From NCBI GenBank assembly GCA_008828725.1, contig MEHQ01002109.1, positions 16,924 through 80,923 of the forward strand: a stretch of 64,000 nt of DNA. Reading direction: 5' to 3'. The translations under genes were made by a program, and so were the position numbers. The notes under the pieces are model-generated. The model made no database searches. It was not told the DNA's origin and saw only the letters and a program-made list of their open reading frames with translations. The DNA is from Saccharina japonica. Its lineage: Eukaryota; Sar; Phaeophyceae; Laminariales; Laminariaceae. Of this stretch, positions 32,323 through 42,700 are shown in pieces (the stretch's first letter is position 1; every line of letters starts with the position of its first letter).

Positions 32323-35300
32323 ACATTTCCCACTACAAACACGAACAAAAACAAGCTGGAGATAGTCTCGGAAGAGATTCAGAGAAAAACGGTGAGGCAG
32401 GGTAGGTGGAGTAAGAAAGACTGGAAGGGTAAAGTACTAGTAGTGCTGGTATTCGGAGTTCCTAGCGACATGACGAGAATAGAGTTCAAGAGGAAGTGCG
32501 ACGAAGTAGGACTATACTGCTTTGCATTAGGACAAGTAGAAAGGGAGGGAGAGCATTTTCGAGTTACACTTAAACCGAAAGCGAGCATGGAGTGGCAGAG
32601 ATTAGAGACAGAACAAGTGTCGGCATGGGTTAGAAGACTAGGGTGGAGGGTATGTATAGCTAATGGAATAGCGAATCTAAGACGTAGTCCTAGGGTGAAC
32701 GAAGGTAAGGGGAGGCAGGAAACAGTAACTGGCCCAAAGGGAATGGGAGAGAAACACAGTGGCGTAGAGCAAGAAGACAAAACCAGAAACGGAAACAGTC
32801 AGAAAGCTCAAAGAAAAGAACACAGAAGTAGCAACGAAGGAGAAAAAACGAAAGACAAGAGTCGAGCGAACAATGAAACGAAGAAGAAGCTGAGAATAGG
32901 GTCATGGAACGTATGTGGATTCGCCACGGAAGAGCGCAAGAGGATAGAAATAGCCGAACAAGTAAGTGAGCGCGATTTAGACATAGTGGGAATTCAAGAG
33001 TCGTGGGAAAAAGAGGGGGGCGAAATAGGATGCACAATTGGAGAGTACGCATGGATAGGGAAAAAGAGAAAGGGACAGAACAAGAAGAATAGGGGGGCGG
33101 GGGGAGTAGGGTTCCTAGTAAAAGAATACCTGTGTGACATAATAGAAGTGATCAAAGACACGAAATTCGATGAAAGCATCTGGATAAAGATACCAGGGGA
33201 GAGGGGAGCGAAAGATTATTTCTTAGGAAACATCTATATGCCCCCAGAGTCGAAGAGTACGGTAAAAGATATACAGAAGAAGTTCGGAGAAATAGCAGTA
33301 GATGTACAAAAATATAAAAGACAAGGAGAAGTAGTACTAGTCGGAGATTTTAACTCAAGAATTGGGAAGGCAAGCAACCCGAACGAGAACATTGGACAGT
33401 ATGGGGAAGTAACAAAGAATAAGAACGGGGAAGAGATGCTGAAATTCCTTAAGAACAATGAGATGAAGACTCTGAACGGTAGAGCAAACAAGCCAGAGCC
33501 AGAATGGACTAGACAGTGCATACAAAAGGGAGAAAGCTCCGTTCTTGACTTTATAGTGGTAGAAAACGGAAGTAGTAAGGAAACTGAAGTACATGTATGC
33601 GCAGCGGACTTAGGAACTACGGATCACTGCATAATATGGACAGACAGCCAGCAGACGAGAGTTATCAAAAATAGGCGCGGTAGGAAATTGTACAGATGGC
33701 GAATAGATAAACTAGAAGTAAAGGAAAAACGGGAAGAGTTCCAAGAAGAGATGACTAAAAATGCAGAGCATTTTTCCGATCTGCTGGAAAGCATAGGTAC
33801 GACAAAGAACAATATAGAGAGAGATAATGCAGGAGCGAGGATAATAGAAGGATGGGAGAAATTGGTCAAGACCACAGCAAGTAAAGTAATAGGAAAGAAG
33901 TTGATAATATGCAATAGAGCAGTAAAATGGTGGGATGACGAAGTAAAAGAGGCTATAGGAGTAAGGAGAAAGGCACACGCAAGATACGCATCGAGCAAAA
34001 CTACGTCAGGATGGGAGGAGTATGGTATTGCTAGAAATAAAGTAAAAAAGGTGGTTGAGAAGAAGAAGAAAGGGGTATGGAAAGACGTAGTTACTAAAAC
34101 GAATGAAGACTTTGATGGCGGGATGAAGCAGATGTGGGTAGGGATAAAAGGGATACTAGGCAAACAAGCAGGAGAGGCAGATACGGGGATAGCTACATTA
34201 AGAGCACAGAACGGTAAAATGGTTAGTAGTTCGAAGGGGAAAAGGGAAGTACTTGTAGAGCATTACCGCAAGCTAGGGACGCCCACAACCAACGAAACGT
34301 TCGACAAAGAATTTGAGAAAGATATCAACGCGTGGGCGGAGGCGAACGTAGATGCATCAGAAAGGGAAGACAGTGGTTCAGAAGGGTTACAGGGAGAGTT
34401 CACAAGAGAAGAAGTTAAGAAGTGTGTAGCTAAACTTAAGAATAGAAAGGCAGCAGGGGCAGACCAAATAGTTAATGAATTTATGAAGTACGGGGGAGAA
34501 GGAATGCTTACCATGATGGTTAAGTTGTATAACTGGATATGGAAAAACGAGTACGCACCTAAGAGATGGAGAGAAGGAGTAGTAGTAAACTTGTTTAAGA
34601 AAGGAGACAAGGCTGACCCGGGTAACTATAGGGGAATAACGCTACTAAGCACTGTAGGTAAAACGTTCTGTAAGATTTTGAACGATAGAATGGGAACAAT
34701 GATGGAGAAGGAAGAAAAGATTAGCGAAGGGCAAGCAGGATTTAGGCCAAACCGTAGCTGCGTCGACCATGTGTACACATTAGGTAAGATAATCCAAGGC
34801 AGGAAAGACGCGGGGCTAACAACGTACTGTTTCTTTTTAGATGTACAGAAGGCCTACGATACAGTATGGAGAAATGGGCTGTGGAAAAAGTTGTGGGAAA
34901 TAGGGATAAGAGGAAAGATGTGGAGAATGATGAAGAAGATGACGGAATGTGCGAGAAGTGCTGTGATGTTGGACGGGGAAATATCGAAGTACGTTGATAT
35001 CCTACAGGGAGTTGCCCAGGGATGTACGCTATCACCTAACCTATTCAAGGTATACATTAATGACATGATAGTAGCAGTAGAAGCAGCATCGCAGGGAGTC
35101 ACGGTGGGGGAAGATACGGTGTCGGGATTGATGTTTGCTGATGATTTCGTTTGCATATCAGAAACACCCGAAGGACTGCAGAAACAAATAGAGAAGGCAA
35201 TCGAGTACACCAGGAAGTGGAGAGTGACGGCGAACGTAAAAAAGTGCGCAGTAGTTGTATGTAACGAAGATAAGGAGAGTCCGGTAACTTGTAAGTGGAA

Positions 35301-36471
35301 GTGGGGAGAAGATGAATTACCGATCGTAGACCAGTATACGTACCTTGGCGTAGAAATCTCAAAAGATTGCTCTTGGGATGCACACATAAATAAAATAATA
35401 GGCAAGGGTAAGGCACACGTAGGCAAGATGGAAGCAGTCCTAACAGACTCGCACCTTGACACTAGAATTAAGAGATGTATACTGATGAATGTGATTGTAC
35501 CAAAGCTAGAATATGCAGGAGAAGTATGGGAAGGGAACGCGAAGCTCGTAAAACAGCTGGAAACAGTACAGATGACAGCAGCTAAAAAAGTACTAGGATG
35601 CTCAAGTACGACGAGTAATACAGTATTGAGAGCAGAACTGGGAATGTACCCACTTAAGACAAATAGAGACGTGCGTAAGTTGAAATGGCAATATAAAGTA
35701 AAGAACATGCCAAATAAGAGGTTGCCAGCCATAGCTGATAAAGCTGTATGGGAGAAAGTAACCAAAGGGCGAGCTGGAATAAGGTGGGATAGCGTAGTCG
35801 AGAAAGTATGGAAGGATATAGGAAACCAAAAAGAGACGCTGGCCATAGAGAAATTTAGCGGATACAAGACAGAAGTGAAAGAAAGGATAGAAAGAAGGGA
35901 AAGGCTAGCACTGAGAAAGAAGGTGGAAGGGGAAGAACACTTAGAGATGTACGGGGGGTTGAGAGAAGGAATAGGAATGAAAAGGTATCTGCACGGCCCA
36001 ATGGACTTCGCGAAAAAGCTGAAACTGCGATTTCGTGTAGGGGACCTGGACCTGCCAGAAAGAAGAAGGAGGTATACCAGTAGCCGGGAGGAGGAGGAAG
36101 TAGAGGCACAGATGTGCCCATGTGGCAAAGCCATAGAGAGTAGAGTTCACATAGTGGGAGAATGTGAAAGGTACAAGGAGGAAAGGGATGTGCTTGAGGA
36201 GGAGATGAGGAAAATAGACGAGTGTGACATGGAGCACTTTGGTGCACTAAATAGTAGCGAGAAAACGATCGCTATCTTGGGAGATAGATGGTGGCCACAG
36301 GCGGCGAAGCAGGAAGGGGATAAAATTAGCAAAAGGTTTCTTTGTAATATATGGAAACAACGTAATGAGCGCCCAAGTGTTGGAGGTGTCTCTATTAGGA
36401 GTAGGAACGGTGCTCCGTCTCGAAAGGGATGCGTGGTCAATGGTCAAATGACTAAGGCAAGCAACAAATGA
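32323..36471 (+). CDS. LINE (non-LTR retrotransposon) polyprotein: RRM-like domain, AP endonuclease, reverse transcriptase, zinc knuckle
   Basis: One uninterrupted frame of about 1380 codons. It opens after a TGA at 32320; the first in-frame ATG is 32470, inside an RRM-like fold (KVLVVLVFGVPSDMTRIEF), so the natural start is unclear and the 5' end may be missing. A charged linker follows. The endonuclease shows SWNVCGF (32902), GIQESW (32987), VGDFNSR (33343) and TTDHC (33619), the expected APE catalytic residues. The reverse transcriptase shows NRKAAGAD, FKKGDKADPGNYRGITLL, FLDVQKAYD (Asp 34840), GVAQGC and FADD (35134-35145), all intact. The C-terminus has a C-x-C-x8-H-x4-C knuckle (36115-36165), typical of Jockey/CR1/I-like LINEs. 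It would nick target DNA and reverse transcribe its own RNA. It appears to be the least damaged element here. Confidence 0.92.
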   Translation, partial: TFPTTNTNKNKLEIVSEEIQRKTVRQGRWSKKDWKGKVLVVLVFGVPSDMTRIEFKRKCDEVGLYCFALGQVEREGEHFRVTLKPKASMEWQRLETEQVSAWVRRLGWRVCIANGIANLRRSPRVNEGKGRQETVTGPKGMGEKHSGVEQEDKTRNGNSQKAQRKEHRSSNEGEKTKDKSRANNETKKKLRIGSWNVCGFATEERKRIEIAEQVSERDLDIVGIQESWEKEGGEIGCTIGEYAWIGKKRKGQNKKNRGAGGVGFLVKEYLCDIIEVIKDTKFDESIWIKIPGERGAKDYFLGNIYMPPESKSTVKDIQKKFGEIAVDVQKYKRQGEVVLVGDFNSRIGKASNPNENIGQYGEVTKNKNGEEMLKFLKNNEMKTLNGRANKPEPEWTRQCIQKGESSVLDFIVVENGSSKETEVHVCAADLGTTDHCIIWTDSQQTRVIKNRRGRKLYRWRIDKLEVKEKREEFQEEMTKNAEHFSDLLESIGTTKNNIERDNAGARIIEGWEKLVKTTASKVIGKKLIICNRAVKWWDDEVKEAIGVRRKAHARYASSKTTSGWEEYGIARNKVKKVVEKKKKGVWKDVVTKTNEDFDGGMKQMWVGIKGILGKQAGEADTGIATLRAQNGKMVSSSKGKREVLVEHYRKLGTPTTNETFDKEFEKDINAWAEANVDASEREDSGSEGLQGEFTREEVKKCVAKLKNRKAAGADQIVNEFMKYGGEGMLTMMVKLYNWIWKNEYAPKRWREGVVVNLFKKGDKADPGNYRGITLLSTVGKTFCKILNDRMGTMMEKEEKISEGQAGFRPNRSCVDHVYTLGKIIQGRKDAGLTTYCFFLDVQKAYDTVWRNGLWKKLWEIGIRGKMWRMMKKMTECARSAVMLDGEISKYVDILQGVAQGCTLSPNLFKVYINDMIVAVEAASQGVTVGEDTVSGLMFADDFVCISETPEGLQKQIEKAIEYTRKWRVTANVKKCAVVVCNEDKESPVTCKWKWGEDELPIVDQYTYLGVEISKDCSWDAHINKIIGKGKAHVGKMEAVLTDSHLDTRIKRCILMNVIVPKLEYAGEVWEGNAKLVKQLETVQMTAAKKVLGCSSTTSNTVLRAELGMYPLKTNRDVRKLKWQYKVKNMPNKRLPAIADKAVWEKVTKGRAGIRWDSVVEKVWKDIGNQKETLAIEKFSGYKTEVKERIERRERLALRKKVEGEEHLEMYGGLREGIGMKRYLHGPMDFAKKLKLRFRVGDLDLPERRRRYTSSREEEEVEAQMCPCGKAIESRVHIVGECERYKEERDVLEEEMRKIDECDMEHFGALNSSEKTIAILGDRWWPQAAKQEGDKISKRFLCNIWKQRNERPSVGGVSIRSRNGAPSRKGCVVNGQMTKASNK

Positions 36472-36504
36472 GTACGCCCCCCCCTCTGAAACGATGAAAT
36501 TCTG

Positions 36505-36572
36505 ACAAAAAAAACACACACACACAAACAAACGAAAAAACAAACAAACAAACAAACAAACAAACAAACAAA
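36505..36572 (+). repeat. LINE 3' tail, CAAA-type simple repeat
   Basis: Starts about 35 bp after the stop: A8, ACACAC, then nine or so CAAA units. LINEs commonly end in such a repeat where reverse transcription begins. Downstream sequence (GGGGTGTCTATCAC) would be the 3' flank; I found no certain matching 5' duplication. Confidence 0.75.
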
Positions 36573-36657
36573 CCGGGGTGTCTATCACAGACGCGTCTGT
36601 CACAGACGGCTATTGGGAGTCTGCATCCTCATGATGAGACTCTGAACACGCTGGTGA

Positions 36658-37095
36658 CTAAATCAACTTTTCTGTTACATCCGACAAAGGCTGCGGCTTG
36701 CCGTCCCTACGGATCGAGAAGATGTACGTACGACGTTTAAGCGACAGCACAGGGGATTTCGTCGCCGCTACAGGCTCGACCAACTTGGAAACGCACGTGG
36801 GTGTCGCACCGCATGCTTCAGCGATCAGCGACAAGGGTGCAACACTGTAGGAATTTGAAACTTCTCCGCAATTGACATTATTCTGCAGTCCACCTAAACA
36901 AAGAACCTTGCCTACAGCCCCTGTTTTCTGACCCTGGAAAACGGATGGTGAAATGGGCGAAGCCAGCCTCATGCGTGACTCCGCGCTACCAATCACATCC
37001 AACGGGGTCGTGTGTACAACCCACAGGGGAGCATCCAATTCCCCTCCCGATCTTCTGCTATCAGTAACCTGGTCATTGAAACATGGCCAATCCAT
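36658..37095 (-). CDS. Hypothetical protein, 145 codons, unrecognised
   Basis: Frame beginning MDWPCFNDQVTDSRR and ending DGKPQPLSDVTEKLI. Composition is protein-like (hydrophobic/charged alternation, segments SPISPSVFQGQKTG and YSVAPLSLIAEACG), with no simple repeat, which sets it apart from most frames here. Another minus-strand frame overlaps its start (37313-36993), so an exon joined by splicing or a frameshift is possible. I recognise no family. It lies just 3' of the LINE. Confidence 0.3.
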   Translation of the reverse strand: MDWPCFNDQVTDSRRSGGELDAPLWVVHTTPLDVIGSAESRMRLASPISPSVFQGQKTGAVGKVLCLGGLQNNVNCGEVSNSYSVAPLSLIAEACGATPTCVSKLVEPVAATKSPVLSLKRRTYIFSIRRDGKPQPLSDVTEKLI

Positions 37096-37989
37096 GCTCC
37101 GATCTGAGGTCGCTGGTAAACGCAGGTCATGCCCCCGTGTTTACCTGCTTCTCGTTGTACGACGGAAAATACCACTCTGTTTTCGGTGGGTTGGATATTT
37201 TCGCTACACTGCGTAACAATTCGTACTGTACCATTCTCGGACAGTCTGATAGATTTGCTACACTTTGGTTCGGACGGCATCGCACCACTCATCAAAGAGG
37301 GGTAATACGACAACGCACGAACCGGGAAGTCTACACTAAAGGCCGCGGCAGGCAGACAGCGGCGATAAAAGGAAGCCCTGTTACGTCGCTGTCTTCTACA
37401 AGTGGGAAACTGCCGAAGGTGCGACCGACGTAGGTCGGCTTCCTACGTCGTCGGTATTCTATGGTGACGGGCTACCCGGAATTGAGCGTATTTGCTCGTA
37501 TGTGTGACAATTGATTCGCTGGGGCCCAACGCTTGTGACTGCTGTGTGGTGCGGTCAACCCTGACTGGTATGTATGTACCACGTTGGTCACTACTCGTAC
37601 GTCACAGCAACGCACGGAAGGGCTCGTCTCGCCTAACGAGTGTTAAAACCAACGCGCGGACGTACGTGCTGGAGTGAGAAACTGCTAGCAACGGAAAGCA
37701 AGGCTGCGGAAACCGAAAACGAGGCAGACAATTGAGCGTAAGCTGTTGTGTGCTGCGATACAGCAGCAGCAGAATTCAGCGCATCAGAAGTCAGCAGTAC
37801 TGCTGTACTGCGGTATACAGCAGTAGTAAACACAGATATGATCAGAAATGTAAAGCGGCGCAATATACGATCGCAATAAAAGATGGCTACAAATTGGAAA
37901 TCATCACTCGCTTCTCCGACCGGGACTCCAAGCGTCTGCAAACACCCCCCCGAAAAGACAGTATCCATAACGACGCCAGTGTAATAATG
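37096..37989. other. No recognisable gene; small CAG hairpin region
   Basis: Short frames only. An imperfect CAG-rich stretch at about 37758-37830 includes the hairpin CAGCAGTACTGCTG. Confidence 0.35.
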
Positions 37990-38100
37990 TTTGTCGAAGT
38001 TATCTGTTCCAATCCCAATCCATCATATCCCGAACGGCTATTTCAACAAAAATTTGGGGGTGTTGATGCAACGGTTCCACGCAAACACTGTATCCCGGCC
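37990..38100. repeat. Single diverged unit related to the 64-66-bp minisatellite
   Basis: Shares CCCGAACGGCTATTTCAACA, GGGTGTTGATGCA and CGGTTCCACGC with 29510-29815. Both loci are followed by homologous minus-strand coding fragments, suggesting copies of a common larger repeat. Confidence 0.65.
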
Positions 38101-38164
38101 ACAAACCCCACCCAGAATGCAACCCGTCTTTCTGAGAAAGAAAACCGTGCTCTTTGCGCCTTTT

Positions 38165-38413
38165 CTACAAAACCACCCGTCGATGTACACTCTTCGTTCT
38201 GGCGAACATCTGGTAACACCAAGACGAAACAGGCGCAGTTCCCACTTCTACCGTATAGTTCTCCTCCCTCAAAGCCACATTGAAACGCTTATCTAAATCT
38301 AAAAAGTTGATGGTGTAAGGTAGCTTGATGCCTTCCTCCTCGGATACATCCTGAATGACTCCTATCTGCCATCCTTCTTCTGCCGTCCTGAAGTAAATGT
38401 GAGCTCCCGTCAT
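38165..38413 (-). pseudogene. Retroelement C-terminal (chromo/Tudor-like) domain fragment
   Basis: 82 codons: GAHIYFRTAEEGWQIGVIQD, then PYTINFLDLDKRFNVALREE, then VSSWCYQ. The order of an aromatic strand, GW-x-IG, a PYxINFLD strand, ALxxENY and a closing SSWC resembles the small beta-barrel that ends some Ty3-type polyproteins. That is inference from pattern only. The preceding fragment (38556-38422) ends six codons before this ATG in another frame, so both may belong to one decayed gene. Confidence 0.3.
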
Positions 38414-38421
38414 GGCGTTCG

Positions 38422-38556
38422 TCAGTAACGCCGGGCCGTTCCTGATGCTGCTGGATAAAGCGTAACCTGGTAGACAGAAAATGGTGCTACGCGAACGGTG
38501 CTCGGCATGGAGGGCGGAGAGGCGTTGACACGCTCGAAAACGCCGATTATCGGCTC
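38422..38556 (-). pseudogene. Second copy of the EPI(T/I)GV coding fragment
   Basis: 44 codons plus stop; homologue of 30130-29936. Conserved positions: EPI-x-GV-x-ER-x-NASP, then QVT. After QVT the two diverge and this copy hits a TGA. Confidence 0.4.
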
Positions 38557-38639
38557 CTACCTGATTGATACCATATCGCTACACCAGTACTTCCTTACCA
38601 TAGCACCATCATACTGTGCCATGCTCGTCTCATGCTCCC

Positions 38640-39100
38640 AAGTTGTTTATTTCTATGAGCGAAACCAAGCCCTGTGTACATAGAATGTGTTACGTGTTGC
38701 ACGCATACCAGTTTTCCCTCAAATACCGACCAGGAAAATATAACCAACTTGCGGGTGCATTGTCACGTTTGCCTCTTCCGGCCACAGCCGACGACTACGA
38801 GAAATGTCGTCTGATCGAGCCGGGGGACGTAGAAGTATTTTTTGTAGGAGCAAGCGGTATCACACAGGCGCGATTCTTACATCCGGCACCGGCTGCTCAA
38901 GTGAGTAGTATGTCACCGGTAAATTGCGTTAGCCAGTTAGCGGTTAGTTGCCAGCCATTATCGACCGATGAATCACAAGAACAGTTATGGTCCACAGTAC
39001 AGAAAACAATTATCAATACTCCGAATCCTTATTGTATAATACGCTTCGGTAGTGACGATGATGGTGATGATGTCGTTTGGGATCTTGAGGATTATCCCGG
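38640..39100 (+). pseudogene. Ty3-type RNase H end, remnant
   Basis: YQFSLKYRPGKYNQLAGALS (about 38708-38767) matches the conserved end of Ty3-type RNase H, usually YRPGKxNxxADALSR; here the AD is AG, losing the catalytic Asp. Downstream residues (LPLPATADDYEKC and on to WSTVQKTIINTPN) fit the linker toward the integrase zinc finger, but no HHCC motif follows before GC-rich DNA begins at 39105. Opposite strand to the fragments at 38165-38556. Dead fragment. Confidence 0.6.
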
Positions 39101-39104
39101 TTTC

Positions 39105-39360
39105 GGTATGCCCCGCGGGAGACCAGCTCTACCGCGCGCCACCCGACCCCGATCGGCACCGCACTCGCACCCGGCCCGCCCCACGCGTCGGCCCTCGGCG
39201 ACCCCGGCGAGAGAACGGGCCCCGGTGCCGAACTAGGCCAGAGGGGATCGGGGGGAGGCGGCCTCCCGGCGACGGCTCGCTCCGTCCCCTGGAACGGGGC
39301 GGATCCGCGGGAGGGAAGGGGTCCCCAGCGCATTCGGAGGGCTTTGCGGCCCGGGTTCTA
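39105..39360. other. GC-rich insert of unknown origin
   Basis: About 255 bp of strongly GC-rich sequence (CCCGGCGACGGCTCGCTCCG and similar) between AT-balanced neighbours; its translation is Pro/Arg-rich and not convincing. It begins abruptly inside the Ty3 remnant frame and ends at the foldback. An rDNA-spacer piece or CpG-rich transposon part are possibilities I cannot test. Confidence 0.45.
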
Positions 39361-40790
39361 CAGGGGTCCGCATGTGAAGTTTCCCAAAAATTGTGAAAAG
39401 TTAAAAAAATTAAATAAAAAAATCGGAGATTCAGAAAAAAAACGAACAGCCCAGAATGAAGATACGTTTCAAAACCAAAGGCATTTTGCCCCACCGGTTC
39501 GTACGACGAAACAGAAGGCATGCTCGGTAACACAATGAACTGGAGCTCCCTTCTACCCAACGCCGGCGTCATTTGAGCACTTGTGGCCAGCACACTGCTC
39601 TCCGATCAGCCGGCAAGGCTTGTGTCTCCGAGCTGCTGCAAATCTGCCAATCGCTCGTCCCGACTACGCCCTCAAACAAAATTAATGGGGCTCGAGCCAG
39701 CGTCTTAGCCCAACGAAACCAAGGTTGACATGCACGCCACAACCCACAGGGTCATTGTAACGTCGGCCGTTTCCAGTTTCGTTGCTTGTATCGCTCGCGA
39801 GGTCATTCTGCTCGTACTAGTTCGGCGCAGGTACTGCTGTGAGAAAGGCCCAAATTATGAGTACTCGAACCAAAATATCTACAATAATATCGTTTCGCCG
39901 ATCGAGGAAACTTCCGCAGATTCTGCTGCTTGTAGGTGCAACTCGTGCGCGACCTAGAAAAGAGGGGCGCAAGGGACATTTGGCGTGGCTGTTGTCCTCT
40001 ACTAGAGGGTTCGAGGAGAGCAATCGGCGACGCAAATGGTCGCGTCCTTCAGAGGTAGGGCTGCCCTCTGTCCAGGTTGGCCAAGAGAGAGATGTACCTC
40101 GAAAATCTCAACAGAGAAATTCAAGGACCGACTTCGAACTGCAACTCGTTCTTGCTCTCCAAGGCACCCCACGACCAGCTTCAGCCTCTCAAGTGGTCCC
40201 TCTGACCTCGGGAAACGGCCTCAAGTCGTCGCAGCCAAAATTGACCCTCCATCAGCGAGGTTTCAGCCTCTGATCTACGAGGATGATGTAAACGAAAACT
40301 GACGCGCCGCGACTCCACTCACTTCCGATACGAACGAGTACGAGCAGGTTGACCTCGCGAGCGATGCAATCGACGAAATTTGAAACGGCCGACGTTACAA
40401 TGACCCTGTGGGTTGTGGGGTGCCTGCCACCCTTGGCTTCGTTGGGCTAAGATGCTGGCTCGAGCCCCATTATTTTTGTTAGAGGGCGTACTCGGGACGA
40501 GCGATTTGCATATTTGCAGCAGCTCGGAGACACAAGCCTTGCCGGCAGATCGGAGAGCAGTGTGCCGGCCACAAGCGCTCAAATGACGCCGGCATTGGGT
40601 AGAAGGGAGCTCCAGCTCCTTGTGTTACCGAGCATGCCTTCTGTTTCGTCGTACGAATCGGTGGGGCAAAATGCCTTTGGTTTTGAAACGTATCTTGATT
40701 CTGGGCTGTTCGTTTTTTTTCTGAATCTCCGATTTTTTTTTTTTTTTTTACTTTTCACAATTTTTGGGAAACTTCACATGCGGACCCCTG
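39361..40790. mobile_element. Foldback element with ~460-bp arms
   Basis: 39361-39824 and 40330-40790 are inverted copies, starting CAGGGGTCCGCATGTGAAGT and ending in its complement. TA lies outside each end; the outer 8 bp do not match, so a TA-type duplication fits better than hAT despite the CAGGG start. The ~500-bp centre has a 144-codon plus-strand frame (39839-40273), Arg/Ser-rich and unrecognised. Poly-A/T runs near both tips differ in length between arms, so the arms have begun to diverge. Confidence 0.75.
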
Positions 40791-42700
40791 TAATTCCACA
40801 ATAAAATCTGTAATTCCACAATAAAATCTCCATAAAATCTCCATACTAAAATCAAGTAATTTCCTAGCCATACTAAAATCAAGTATTTTTTCCTAAAGAG
40901 TCCCCCAGATGTGAAAATGTGGATCTCCAGAACTTCGGTCAAAATCAAAATCGGCCCATAACTTCGCGAGTTAGCCACTTTTACACTAAATCAAGATAAA
41001 AAACAGACGAAGAAAAATCGACCGAAAAAAAAAACAAAAAAAAAAAACAATGCTGGACGTACAAGGCTGTGCATCCATGCCGGCGTAAATGTCATAGGTC
41101 CCCACACTGATTGCGAATGTTTTAGTAGATACTAAGGGGATAATCTCAGCACGGGTGAGGTTGGGTCACGAGGTGCGGTGAAGGTGGCCAGAAGGAGGCA
41201 TACATACTTGTACTACGTAATCCCAGAAGATTGAGTCCCCAAGAGGGAAGGAGCTGCAAAAGAAGAGTGCACGCGCGGCGGGCGTGTTCCGCCAAAAACA
41301 TCCCCGACACCCCCAAATGTCCAACCAAGATGAATCCAAATTATCTCATGTGGAACTCCCCAAATATCCGTACACACGTCAATCGCGATTACATCTATCA
41401 GACGTTGTACGAGTATGTTCTTACATCCCTCCTACTTGTAGCATCGTCATGATAGTGCACATCGTTTCCAGGGTTTCAACTCTGCAAAACATGAAAATTT
41501 TCCGTACCTACAGTAGCACAAAATGTGTACCAGGTATCATTCAAGGAAACCTTAATACAAAATAAAACCGATATAATCCTATACTCCAAAACCAAACAAA
41601 AATCCCATATTCAAACATCACTAACGACCTAAATCCTTTCATCACGCCGAATTCACAAACTCCAAATATCCCAAGTCAAACATGGGATTTCCCAACAAAT
41701 ATGCCACGTCGTCTCACGTAACCATATCCGTACGTCTCAATAAGTTCTCTTCCATTCAATTTTATGTCCCTACCCAATAATATTACTGTGGTATACAGCT
41801 TCTTGTCATAATGCAATCAGCCAGCCAAGTCTTCAACTATCCAAGTTCTCGTACACGGATATCAATCACCAATCATCCAACATAAATCACCAATTTTTCC
41901 AACACAAACGCACACTCACTCGTAGTAACCAATCATCCAACATGAAACACCAAGCTTTTCAACTAAAATGCGCACTCACTCGTGGTATAACTGTATTCCC
42001 CAGCGTACATGTGAGGAGCGCTAATGTCAACACTCGAATATTACCAAAGTCCCTCCTACACTAGGCACATTCATATAACCCTTCTCAAAACTAATGTAAG
42101 CACAAATATATCCATTAATTCACTTGTCCCATTTCAACAGTGGACATGTCGGCAACCGATGAGTTGTTTCAGAGCGTACGACGCTGATCAATAACATGTG
42201 TTCCATGACTCGAATCTGTTATCCACTAAAACTACGTGAACTCCTAACAATCCCTAGACGTGACATCGATACGCCACGACGGCTCACCAATGCATCCGTC
42301 TCCATACCGTGAGCCAAACAAATGCATTATAGAAGTTTGAAAATAGACCCGAGCATATTATCTCATCATCACCCCCTGCTCGTGTGCTGTTCGTCGACAT
42401 ATAAGCATACATCTCATTTGGTTCAACGCTCCACATATCTCAAACCCATGAGTCATCAATAGAGGGTTTCCCCCATGAGAAAAAAAATCACAAAGATTTG
42501 GTCTTTATGTTTGAGATTTTGACCAAACGCGGTTGCGGGGCGTTTTTAAGACATTTGTTTCGGTAATTATTTTTGTTGTGATTCCCAAATATTTGAATTA
42601 TTTCGAACAGCTTGGAATGTTTTTTTTTTGTCCTTTAGAAACAACTGTAGTTTAGTGTCCATCGCCGAGTAGCCCGATCAGCTCTCCTCTGTGCGTTTGT
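40791..42700. other. AT-rich stretch without genes
   Basis: Long non-coding region. At 40790-40870, TGTAATTCCACAATAAAATC and CATACTAAAATCAAGTA are each repeated. A-rich tract at about 41010-41050. Nothing else recognised. Confidence 0.4.
41870..41992. repeat. 60-bp direct tandem duplication
   Basis: Two units starting CAATCATCCAACAT at 41870 and 41930 and ending GCACACTCACTCGTAGTAAC or a variant, diverged at about 8-10 positions. Confidence 0.75.

Noticed and set aside
34854-36134. 426-codon minus-strand frame opposite the LINE
   Set aside because: Shadow of the LINE coding strand; no protein-like motif, and the plus-strand frame is clearly the real one.
39361-40790. Foldback as a hAT element because of its CAGGG ends
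   Set aside because: The outer 8 bp (GGGTTCTA and TAATTCCA) do not match, so hAT is not supported.
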